Positions 34,745 through 43,921 of a stretch of 64,000 nucleotides of DNA are shown piece after piece. Source of the DNA: Picocystis sp. L7 (Eukaryota > Chlorophyta > Picocystophyceae > Picocystales > Picocystaceae); assembly GCA_020975725.1 (NCBI GenBank), contig QXJR01000005.1, forward strand, positions 620,001 through 684,000. Direction: 5' to 3'. The notes under the pieces are model-generated. The model worked only from the letters and a program-made list of their open reading frames with translations. It searched no databases and had not been told where the DNA came from. Made by a program: the position numbers and the translations under genes. Position 1 is the stretch's first letter, and each line of letters starts with the position of its first letter.

Positions 34745-35050
34745 GGCGCAAGTAGAAAAGTGATTTTACAGGATGGGGTCTCACGTAGGAGTACCTCCTT
34801 CGGCCTTTAGCCCTAGGGCTTGGAAAGACGGATGACAGCCTGTCACGCCCCGCCCGCGACAGGTAAACGCGCTCAAGGGCACGCACGTGGGTCTCACGTG
34901 TGGATCTGACGGTTGTACGAGCCAGTTGAGCCGTCCAGGCAGTCTCGAGGGTCCCTTCTCGAGACCTCGCCCCAGGACGGTCGTTATGGTGAGGATCCGA
35001 TACCGAAAGTCCTGGGTTCTCAATCGGGCAGCCCCGAGTTCCCGGTCCGA
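34745..35050 (+). repeat. Dispersed repeat, inverted relative to 59225-59515
   Basis: The run from AAGTGATTTTACA through GGGGTCTCAC, the GTCACGCCCCGCC block, ACGTGTGGATC and GGTCCCTTCTCGAGACCTCG matches the reverse complement of 59225-59515 in order, with considerable divergence. No protein is encoded. It may be an LTR or non-autonomous element; its ends are not defined. Confidence 0.55.
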
Positions 35051-36809
35051 TAGCCCCTTAGTTAGGTATTAGGCTGTACGAGCGCGTTTGCATATGATAG
35101 GACCCGGTTCAAGGACGGCTATGTTACCTCCCTCAAGTCTATTCAAGAGGAGTTCCTCGCAAGGTCTCGGAGGGATCCTGCGCTGGGCACTGGGATACCA
35201 CACCGTCCATTCCCCACGTGGGCCTTCCTCGCTCCTAAGGGCTGGACGCTATCCCCACCGGATACTCATCGTGTAACTAACTCTTTCCTTTTCTCACCTA
35301 TGTGGTTGGTTCCTACTTACGGATGAACTATCCTATGACTTCCACCTTCTAAGATCATCCGTTCTTCGCCGTGTACCTTGAAGCGCGGACAACACTGGAC
35401 GAAATTTGGATGGGAGAGGAGCTCTTCGGTGAAGCCACTTCTTCCATTTCTTCCTATGACTTAGCCCGTCTTCGTATGAAAAATGCGAGTGTAGGAGCAC
35501 ATATCAGTGATGGACGCCGCATCTAGCCACATCCTTCGCGACTCACCCGATTTGTCACACCTCTTCCTCACTTGGGGTTGAGCAAGACGATCACCACGTT
35601 GGTTGCTACAACCAATATCGCGACAAACACATTGGCCTTCCCACAAGAATAAAAATATTGGAAATAACAAATGTTGCATAGGATACATCCCTCACAATTG
35701 TTGTTGTCATCCAAGAATCAAAGCTCCCTCGATGTGGAAACAATGGTAACCCTTTGGATAGAGAATCTCACCATACTTATCGTGTTTGTTGCATAAGGAG
35801 AACTTCTCTCTTTGCTGTGGGGGTTCGCTTGGAGTTCCCCTTCGATCTTACGCGTGGGACAAGGGTGTGAACTTCCGAAATCGTGGTGCATCTGTATTGA
35901 GAAGAGGGGTGCAGGATCCCTCTGTAGGAGTTTATTCTCTACCGTAAACGAGGCTGTCTTTCTCGAGAACCAAGCCGTGTACGTGCTCGCCTCATCACGC
36001 GCGTGATTTAACTTTGACGAAATACCACCCACTATATGCACTGGGTGGGTTAATCCCCGGGTCCACTCTCTGATATCCACGTCGAGCATCCCCTCGAGCC
36101 GCTACGCCATCGTCCCCTCCATCATCCGAAACCGCAACGCTCGGTTCGGCCATGGGATTTCAGACCCCCTTTTCAAGCAGGACAAACGAGTCTCACAATA
36201 ACCTGGGCGGGTCGACATTCAGACGAGGGGGTCGACATGCAGCTACAACCGTTGGGCCCCTTGCACCTCTACCCTGGTCCTCCATAGCCAGATCATACGG
36301 ACTTTACCGATAGCTTAATGATCCAGTGCTTCTGGAATGAAGAAGAAGCAGTATGTACTTTGCTTGGCAGCAACTTTGCATTGGATGAATGAAAAGTCCC
36401 CAACTTATGCTAGGTTGTGCCGCAAAGCATTCACAAGTTCCTTAACAAAAATCCAGATCAATACTCCTTTGTTGTGAAAGGTCAATCAACACTACAAGCT
36501 GCCAAGCATACACGGAATCTAGTGGATCAAGTGCGTGGATGAGTTGATGTTTCCAATCCAACGGAGTATGAGTGACACGTATTCAAACAAGTTGACTACA
36601 TCACACAGTTGGAAGCCTAGTTTTGTGAAATGCCCATGACGAAAGTAGTAGAATTCAGATCCTGTAAGAGTTTTTCCACTAAACAAGCTACAATCCAAAG
36701 CCTTCTATTCCTCTTTCATGCTACATTCCTGGTATATTTCAACTGGTTTCTCGCTACAGGCTGTCAAGGCGGATATGAACAACCTTACAGTAGGTATATC
36801 CAAAAGAAC
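35051..36809. other. No recognisable feature
   Basis: About 1.8 kb without a convincing gene. If the glycosyltransferase-like gene is spliced (donor at about 36811-36806 on the minus strand), later exons could lie here, but I could not identify one. Confidence 0.4.
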
Positions 36810-37796
36810 TTACGTGTCACGATGATATGTGGCAGGTGCAAAATTTTGTAAAGCAGATGTTTCGTGATCCCACGGTGTGCACCCTTCAAGTGGTAACCTA
36901 CACTCCTTTCGCCAGAGGTGCACAAACTTTTCCGAATACTTATACCAAGGGAGACCAGCCTTCGTGAACACTTTTGCTCGCTCTTGCAATGCCTGGACGA
37001 CGTCTCCATGCCACTTGAAGTGATGCAGAAAGGCGATACCGTTAGGGAATGTGCAGCTAGATTTCAATATTTTCTTTGCAGGGTGTTTTGCATGCCGAAC
37101 GCTTTTGCAAGCCAATCGCTCCTCCGCTCTAGACCGAAAGAGCCGTCTCCGACACAAATGATTCATGAAATAATGGTCTGCAGCACGAAGAGTGGCTGGA
37201 AACAGTATCATTTTGATCGTGCGAAGTCCCAACGAGTGACTGATAGGACAAACCAAAGGGAATGCAGACTCCAAAGCTGGCATAGAGTTGGGGACTACCT
37301 GTGGGATTGTCCCCTTGGCTCCAACTCGGTCCACGAAACAAGCGGAAAGACCAGAATGGCCATCGCGTTGTACTCTTGCAACCATGTCTAGCAATGTCAG
37401 ATTGCTGGAAAGAAACTCATCAGAGTCTACCTGCACCACCCACTGCCCATTTTTGACGACTCCAGATGTTGCGTGTAGAAGGAAATATTCTGCGCGCTTG
37501 CGAAGACTGTTGAATGCTCCCACCCAAGGCCTTATGTGCCGTACGCCTAAGTGTTGTACCTCTGCAGTTTTTTTTCTTACATCTTGCTTGCACTTGCCCT
37601 GAATGACGAGGAGAAAGTTGTCAACAGGAATTCCAAGCGCTACATAGTGTTCCACAAAGAGTTTAAGTAAATTGCTACTGTTTCTTGAGCTCGCAGGAAT
37701 AGTAGATATGAGGTAAAGTTCAGGATTCTGTAGGGTAGGCCCATAGCTGAGAATGCATGAAACGAGGAAGAGAAGGGAAGCCCCTGTTCTCGCCAT
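36810..37796 (-). CDS. Glycosyltransferase-like protein (GT92/GT2-type), probable host gene
   Basis: The 328-residue ORF starts with MARTGASLLFLVSCILSYG, a good signal peptide or membrane anchor; I prefer this start to the upstream Met codon at 37889, which would bury it. The body resembles the GT92/DUF23 or Glyco_tranf_2_4 families: LYLISTIPASSR, KLFVEHYVALGIPVDNFLLV, a DxD-like metal site in VQVDSDEFLSSN, and FLHHFKWHGDVVQALQERA near the end. It would act in the secretory pathway on glycans; the donor sugar is unknown. The ORF ends in ACACGTAAGT on the coding strand, a perfect splice donor, so it may be the first exon of a longer gene. It is the only uninterrupted, non-transposon gene in the window. 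Confidence 0.65.
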   Translation of the reverse strand: MARTGASLLFLVSCILSYGPTLQNPELYLISTIPASSRNSSNLLKLFVEHYVALGIPVDNFLLVIQGKCKQDVRKKTAEVQHLGVRHIRPWVGAFNSLRKRAEYFLLHATSGVVKNGQWVVQVDSDEFLSSNLTLLDMVARVQRDGHSGLSACFVDRVGAKGTIPQVVPNSMPALESAFPLVCPISHSLGLRTIKMILFPATLRAADHYFMNHLCRRRLFRSRAEERLACKSVRHAKHPAKKILKSSCTFPNGIAFLHHFKWHGDVVQALQERAKVFTKAGLPWYKYSEKFVHLWRKECRLPLEGCTPWDHETSALQNFAPATYHRDT

Positions 37797-38706
37797 CTGC
37801 TCTGAACGACATCTGAAAGTTCCTCGATGTTCTACCGTCCAGCTCCCGTACGCCCTTACGTCGAAATGCACGGGCGTGTCTCTCATCAAGAATATATTGT
37901 TGTGTTGTAGCTACAAATCCAGCCTTATGGACGCATGTTATGGTAACTGTAGGGATTACGCGAGTTGGGTCGATCTTGTTAGAAGTACTTGATCAGGGTC
38001 CTTCTTTCGGAGGCAGCGGGTCTAATCGATGGGACCTGTGTTGAGAAGATCGGCGGTTTAATCGGGAGGTTAAGAGGCTGAGTTACAGGACCTGGGTCAT
38101 TGGCATTTCGTCACCCCGGATCCAGGCCGGTTCGAGGTCGGTCACGCTTGGAGGGTGACGAAAGTGATAGAGGCAGTCGGCAAGCGCCCAAAAAAAAACT
38201 TCCGGTCCGTTTCGCCCCGGTGTTGGCGGTCGTATTTTTTCGGGTCAAAATCGAGATTCGGTTTTTCTTCCCCAAAATCGTCACGAAAGATGGGGGTCCC
38301 GTCTTGTGCGTGGAATGTAAGATATCGATCATTTAATACCGAAAACAAGTTTCCTGCGATTTGATACCAAAGGGAACCTTGTTGGCTTCTGACCTGGAAA
38401 ATGATCCAACGAAGAGCGGCGAGTTCCGAAAATTATGCAAAATTCTGTAATTTGCATCGTTGGACAAGGAAGCAGGACATCTTCGTCAAGCTATGGCGTT
38501 TGAATTGAGTGCGCAATGGGCAGCATCCAGGCGTACAAGCCATTGGCTATGGGTGACGACAATGTCGAAACCACGGAGACGCCAAACATCGCGCATGAAG
38601 GATTGAAGGCGAAGCGGAACAGGTGGAACGAAGCGCAGCAGATTGCGCTCGTCAATCACATGTAGATGGACGAGTGGCAAGGGCTATCATGGAGCGATCG
38701 ACGCGC
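37797..38706. other. Upstream region of the glycosyltransferase-like gene
   Basis: This probably holds its promoter, but no core motif stands out. ORFs at 38100-38360 overlap on both strands and are not convincing. Confidence 0.35.
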
Positions 38707-39361
38707 TGTTACGCCGGGTAGGCTTGGCTCTCCTATGAAGCCATGCCCCTAGAGTTCCAGGAGCAGTGAGCGGCAGGACCCCGACAATCGGCCGGTCAAT
38801 CGAGTGAGTCCCGGACTAATCCCCGGGTTAGTCGGATGGAATAGTCCGGGCGAACCGGACTCAAACCGACCGACCCCCGGGCCGAATCCCCTCGAAGATT
38901 CGAGAAGGGGTACGAAGGGTGGAGATGTTGTGTGGAAGATTCGGTCGACTTAGGAGCTGAATCTTGGCCGTCCGATGGATGACGTAAGCAACACGTGACC
39001 ATTAGCCGCCGCAATTCAGTTGAGGGGGCTACGTACAAACCCCTCAAACTTCAAGGGGAGGCTCTTAAGGGGACCTCCCTAGCATGTAGTAGATGAGAAC
39101 TTGCTTGACCCCACGACGTCCACGGCGCCTCTCCCACGGATTTTCGCGAGCCATCAGCTTTTTCCGCGCCTCAGAAGCAGCGCTCCAAGTCTCTCCAAGT
39201 GCCGAAGGAGGCACCACCGAGCCAAGAAGGGGACGGACGCCGCTCTCGCCAACGAGAAGTGCGCCACCCCAAAGAAGAAGAAACCGCCTCCATTTCGTGA
39301 GGGGTCGAAGTTTCCAGGAGCAAACCGTGTGTCCAACGTCCTTCACGGACGCTTTGCAACA
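38707..39361 (+). repeat. Solo LTR, family C, copy 2
   Basis: A 655-bp close copy of 1116-1770 with the same TGTTAC start and an AACA end. No internal retroelement sequence follows. No target duplication is visible. It abuts a Harbinger transposase fragment, so it probably inserted in or next to that transposon. Confidence 0.7.
38894..38906 (+). promoter_or_regulatory. Heat-shock-element-like triple motif in LTR C2
   Basis: GAAgaTTCgaGAA, identical to that at 1303-1315 in the other family C LTR. Confidence 0.4.
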
Positions 39362-39362
39362 C

Positions 39363-39592
39363 TTCGAAGGATCCCCGGGGGATTCCTATTCCTCCACACC
39401 TTCTGTCTAATCATCTAGGAAGTCATCGTTCTCCATACCTAGGTAGTTGTGTAATACCATTGCAACCATGACAGAATGTGACCCTTGCTTCCAAGATGTC
39501 TTGTGTGTCCGTAAAAGCAACTTGAATAGTCCCTTTAGCCTACCAAACGCATGTTCAACCACTACCCGTGCACCGCTGTGATACCAATTGAT
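39363..39592 (-). pseudogene. Harbinger transposase C-terminal fragment
   Basis: Minus-strand translation gives ARVVVEHAFGRLKGLFKLLL, then SVMVAMVLHNYLGMENDDFLDD, which matches the end of the transposase at 57430-57640. It includes the catalytic Glu region (VVEHAFGRLKG). The rest of the gene is absent and a stop follows FLDD. It is cut at one end by solo LTR C2. Confidence 0.75.
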
Positions 39593-39831
39593 GCGCCGCT
39601 ACCTGTTGTAAGGCCTTATTCGAAAACCACCTCTAGCCAGGTCTCCTTCGAAGACCTGGTCGTGCGGTAACCTTGATATCGGGGCTCCTCATTAGGGAGC
39701 CCCGACCTTGTTAGACCTGGATCTCCCCTAAATAGGCTCCGGGCTCGGATAGACATGCTTTGTTCAAGTGCTTCGCCACAAGGGTTAGTAGGGAGGGGCA
39801 GTCCCCCCCTTTCCCAATCAATCACAAGGGG
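39593..39831. other. Sequence before the 62-bp minisatellite
   Basis: It begins near tgttgtaagg and contains inverted copies of GGGGCTCC; it could be the edge of a longer E-related LTR. Nothing more can be said. Confidence 0.3.
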
Positions 39832-40180
39832 TCCTTTCCTCCTCGTTGGGGAACCGAGGCACACGTGACTCAAGTCGAGTCCACTCGCATGGATCCTTTC
39901 TTCCTCGTGAAGAAAACAAGGCACACGTGACTCGAGTCGAGTCCACTAGCATGGATCCTTTCCTCCTCGTTGTGGAACCGAGGCACACGTGACTCGAGTC
40001 GAGTCCACTCGCATGGATCCTTTCTTCCTCGTGAAGAAAACAAGGCACACGTGACTCGAGTCGAGTCCACTCGCATGGATCCTTTCCTCCTCGTTGTGGA
40101 ACCGAGGCACACGTGACTCGAGTCGAGTCCACTCGCATGGATCCTTTCCTCCTCGTTGTGGAACCAAGGCACAGGTGATT
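39832..40180 (+). repeat. 62-bp minisatellite with alternating unit types
   Basis: Units start at 39832, 39894, 39956, 40018, 40080 and 40142 (partial). Each has CACGTGACTCGAGTCGAGTC and CATGGATCCTTTC. Two types alternate: one with CCTCGTTGTGGAACCGAGG, one with CCTCGTGAAGAAAACAAGG, in the order 1-2-1-2-1-1. So there is a 124-bp higher-order period. Long minus-strand ORFs across it are artefacts of the repeat. Confidence 0.85.
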
Positions 40181-40405
40181 GTGGCGCTTGTGTGCTTACC
40201 TCCTTCTCCAATGGCGTGAAGACGACGATGGTGGTGGCGTCGACGTGCGTTTGGTGGCGTTGCCGCGGCAGGAGAGACGGTTGGGCGGAGCGGCAAGGAA
40301 CGTTTGTTGTGTTCTTGTTCCCCTCCGCCGCAATTGGTATTACATACATACACCATTGGGTCATCTACCCGTGGCTGAGCCACGTAGTTATCCGGTTTGT
40401 TGGTC
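40180..40405 (-). repeat. E-family LTR fragment
   Basis: It matches the first 240 bp (in window order) of the element E LTR, from TGTGGCGCTTG to TATCCGGTTTG, with divergence. It ends about 11 bp before the copia F LTR and starts exactly where the 62-bp minisatellite ends. Confidence 0.65.
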
Positions 40406-40416
40406 ATAAAGTGTCG

Positions 40417-40717
40417 TGAGAGTTGTCCTTTCTCCAGAAGGGGGTCTAAATCCCCTGCGCCTGGTCGACTGGTCGGTGACGACCGACGGATGGGAGAATG
40501 GCGTGGCAACTCGAAGCGCGTCTGGGCGTCAATAGCAAAGAGTGTAATACATGCATTAACTCACTTCATACATACAGTGGGCGGTAGTTCATCAAAGTGA
40601 ACAAGCACGCGTTAGGCGGCGCGTGCATACACAGCTCGGATCTCGGGCACGGACTCGTCGTCGACGGTAGAGAATAACCTGCCACAGGGGGATCCTCCAC
40701 CCCTTTTCTCAATACTC
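40417..40717 (-). repeat. Element F 3' LTR
   Basis: The 301-bp sequence pairs with 53877-54177 at about 96%. Confidence 0.88.
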
Positions 40718-40727
40718 CCACTCAGGA

Positions 40728-42260
40728 TCAGTTTGTGCTATCTCTTGCGTTCATTTGGACTACACCAAGCCTTGTAATGCATCTCCAGAATGTTTCTTGA
40801 TTTGAGTTTTTAGTTACGTAATCTGCCAGCATCTCCGCACTTTCGCAATAACGGAACATGAAATCGCCAGACATGACCCGTTCACGGACAAAGTGATGGG
40901 CCACGTCAATATGTTTTGTCTTCTGCATCCTATGATTGTTCTCCAATATCTTGATGCATTCTTGATTGTCACAGTAAGTGACAACCTGTTTGCTCAAGTT
41001 GCCACCTGTTAAGTCAGAAAGCAGGTTGTTTAACCAGAGTGCTTCTTCGACGGCACTTGATGCCGATTGGTACTTAGGCATAGTTGTGGAGGTTGACACA
41101 GTGGATTGCAGCTTGCTTTGCCATGAAAGGAGGTTTCCATTGAATAGGAGGATATACCATGTCCTTGATTTTCTGGTTTGTTTGTCCGGGACAAATCTGC
41201 ATCACAATATCCAATAAGGCTGAAGGTATCGATAGGGAACTCGATATCATCTGGTAAGATATCGAGACGACTTCCCAGGCACAGACCATAGTTTACTATT
41301 GCTTTCAGGTACTTGAGCACCCCTTGTGCTTCCTTGAGGTGAGTCCTGGTTGGATTGGCCATGAACCTGGACAGTTGGGAAGCTGCCTGGCATAAGTCCG
41401 GTCTTGTTGTGGTTGAAAGGTAAAGCAGACTTCCAACAAGGACTTGATATTCTGTGGTGTCACACAATTCTCCATCATTTTTTGCACTTAACACTACATC
41501 CAAGGGAATGTTCTTGGCTTTGCAGTCCTGCGTGTTAAATTGGCTGATTAATTTCTGGATTTTGTTAGGCTCACTGAGGTAAATTAATCTTTTGTTTCTG
41601 TCCCTGCTGATTTTCATCCCACAAAAGAAGGAGGCTGTACCCAGGTCTCTGGCATCATAATGACTACAAATAGTATCGATATCTTGGGCAGCAACTAGCA
41701 AGTCATCCACATAAATCAGGATGAAGCATTCTTTCCCAGTCTTGTGATGCTTGTATTTCAATATTGTATCGTCTACAGGGTTGCATTGGAAACCTTGCTC
41801 CCTTTTTAGTGTCTTGCTAAGGTGTTGGTAACACATTCTTGGTGCCTGTTTCAACCCATAGAGGGATTTTTCCAGTTTCAGAACCAGGTTAGGCTGTTTG
41901 TTAAGTTCCTGCTCATCTCTCAATCCCTCAGGAATCCGAATGTAAATATCCTCGTTAAGCTCTGCATTCAAAAAGGCTGTCTTGATGTCCACCTGTTGAA
42001 CCTCGTAGTCCATTAGGGCTGCATAGGTGAGAAAGGCCCTTTGGGCCACTTTCCTCGAGGTAGGGGCAAACACCTCGTGGAAATCCACTCCTTCACGTTG
42101 CTCGAAGCCACGCACGCACAAGCGGGCTTTGTAGCGCTCTACCCGACTGTCGCCATCGGTCTTTACCTTGAACACCCACGTGGTGGTCAAGGGGGTGCGA
42201 GTAGGAGGAAGGGAGACCAGGTGCCAGGGGGCGTTCTTGGCCAACGAGGTGAGTTCGTCG
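40728..42260 (-). pseudogene. Element F reverse transcriptase and RNase H
   Basis: Copia-type reverse transcriptase shows WHLVSLPPTRTPLTTTWVFK, KARLCVRGFEQREGVDF, VQQVDIKTAFLNAELNEDIY and FILIYVDDLLVAAQD. RNase H shows DADLS and VTYCDNQECIKILENN, and ends with MLADYVTKNSNQE. It would copy element RNA into cDNA. It belongs to a broken element. Confidence 0.88.
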
Positions 42261-43023
42261 TGTGGCGCTTGCGCGCCCACCTCCTTTTCCCGTGGCCCGA
42301 AGACGACGAGGGTGGTGGCGTCGGCGTGCGTTCGCGCTCGTTCGCTCGTGCGTTCGTGTCGCCGCGGTGCTCGAGACCGTTGGGCGGAACGTTGAGGAAC
42401 GTTGTTGTGTTCTCGTTCCCCTCCGCCGCAATTAATATTACATCTTAACTCCATTGGGGAATCCGCCCGTGGCTAAGCCACGTATTTATCCGGTTCATCG
42501 GCCACAGAGCCCTTATTAGAAAGGGGGACAAACCGGTCCCTATTCGGGTTAGTCCTGGCCCTGCATCCGCCTAGGGACATGGCTAAGGAGGACGTCCCAG
42601 TGAGGGGAAGGCAAGGGCCTTCCTTGGGCATCCGAGAATATTCCCTCATGCCTCCCTAATACCTCCTGGTAGGTAGCGAGATGCTGCAAGCGAGGGAACC
42701 AGGGAGCCGCTGGCCAATGCGGAGTGATCATGGTCACAAGGGCTCTAGGTTCGGCCTCCGGCTTGCCTATCACGGAGTCAATGAGGCAACAGGGTGGGTG
42801 TGCCCATAGGTTGCCAAGACTAGCCCATTCTTGGGCGAGAGCATGGGTCTCCCGTGTAAAGAAGGCCGGACATTGGGCATTATTTGGCGAGGCAAACAAG
42901 TCCCAAGTGAATGGCCCGAATATAATTGAGAACCTCTCAAAAGCCTCACGATTGAGTGCATATTCCTCGTCGTCGAAGGACAACCTCGGCAAGACAGGTG
43001 TCGCGAGAGGGCTGGGCGCAACA
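42261..43023 (-). repeat. Element E 3' LTR, protein-coding
   Basis: The 763-bp sequence pairs with 50379-51142. More than half of it is open in frame with the last internal ORF (see 42549-43433). Confidence 0.93.
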
Positions 43024-43433
43024 CCCTCCCGGACCACCATTAAGCGCAACTCAGCCCGATCGTCGAGTGGCTCGGGCGAGACGAGGGAAGCTTGGCCGTA
43101 CACGGCCGCCACAAGATCAAATAGGATCGTGTGTGCGTCATCGGGACGGTAGGAGGAAGTAGTACCGTCCGTCCACCGGATTACGTAAGCAGCGGGAGAA
43201 GATTTCGCCGCTTTTCGAAAGCGTTCCACAAGGCCAGTCCAAAACTCTAGGCGAGTTGAGCCGTCCATGAGCTCGAGCAAGAACCTTGCTTGCACGACTT
43301 GCCCAACCAAGTTCGTACTTGGCGGTTTCGCAAAGCGCGGTTTTCTTAGGCTAGTGTATGGCAGAGCGTACGGCCACGTCTCCTTTAGGATGGGCCTCTT
43401 CAGGTGATAAAATTTGGACTTGTAGCGAGACAC
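42549..43433 (-). CDS. Element E 3' ORF: Tudor-like plus Dam/DIRS-type methyltransferase-like domain
   Basis: The 294-residue ORF starts in the internal region and crosses into the 3' LTR at about residue 137. Residues 45-108 hold VVQARFLLELMDGS and AAYVIRWTDGTTSSYRPDDA, the same WTDG module as in A and B. Residues 165-252 hold TWDLFASPNNAQCPAFFTRE, ALAQEWASLGNLWAHPPCCL and ITPHWPAAPWFPRLQHLA. The pattern DLFAS-N-A-W-(N/H)PP-P-WP-PWF is what I know from the Dam-like region of DIRS elements and phage Dam N6-adenine methyltransferases, with HPPC where NPPY/NPPF is usual. The other LTR and a diverged LTR (19455) encode the same protein part. Activity is unproven, and a structural role is possible. 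Confidence 0.6.
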   Translation of the reverse strand: MSRYKSKFYHLKRPILKETWPYALPYTSLRKPRFAKPPSTNLVGQVVQARFLLELMDGSTRLEFWTGLVERFRKAAKSSPAAYVIRWTDGTTSSYRPDDAHTILFDLVAAVYGQASLVSPEPLDDRAELRLMVVREGVAPSPLATPVLPRLSFDDEEYALNREAFERFSIIFGPFTWDLFASPNNAQCPAFFTRETHALAQEWASLGNLWAHPPCCLIDSVIGKPEAEPRALVTMITPHWPAAPWFPRLQHLATYQEVLGRHEGIFSDAQGRPLPSPHWDVLLSHVPRRMQGQD

Positions 43434-43459
43434 GCGACTCTTGTTGCGTGCGGTGATGA

Positions 43460-43921
43460 TTGCTCGGGGAAATGCCCGAGGAGTTCCTCGATCTCACAAA
43501 CGTGGTCCATGAGATCCGACGTTTCCTCTACGAACCCGCGATGTTCGTGAAGAGGGGCATCGGCGCTACAAGCAAATTGGACATAGTACCTAGGTGGAAA
43601 AGTGGTCCAATCACGTATGTAGAAGCGCTCTACCTGGAAACGAGTTTCCTCTGATCCATTTGGGATAGGAACCGTTTGAGGTTCAGGAGTAAGTTCGCGA
43701 TGGGGGAACTTTGAATGGTCGCTCTCATGCCAGGGATGCAGTCGTTCGATATTGACGGTGGCGGAATGTCGAGTGCCGTCGGGTAGGACCAAGCGGTAAG
43801 CTCCCTTTGGTAACACCTCCCCAATGGTGTACGGCCCTACAAAGTAGCTCTCGAGCTTTCCTTTGTCCCTGGAGGACTTCAGACCGCGTTGCAGTTTGAC
43901 TTTATCCCCGACGCGAAAGCG
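43460..43921 (-). pseudogene. Element E GPY/F-like and linker region
   Basis: It follows the integrase on the minus strand. Visible are a GPY/F-like end (LPKGAYRLVLPDGTRHSATVNIERLHPWHES) and a region (FYIRDWTTFPPRYYVQF, then FVEETSDLMDH) that parallels A and B downstream of integrase (YWVQ, then [11 protein letters not shown]). It belongs to element E pol. Confidence 0.7.

Noticed and set aside
39832-40180. Possible CRISPR array
   Set aside because: Units are contiguous tandem repeats without unique spacers and the DNA is eukaryotic.
39818-40509. Overlapping minus-strand ORFs with WTRLESRVPRF-type repeats
   Set aside because: They come from the 62-bp array, which rotates through the frames without stops; no known protein motif.
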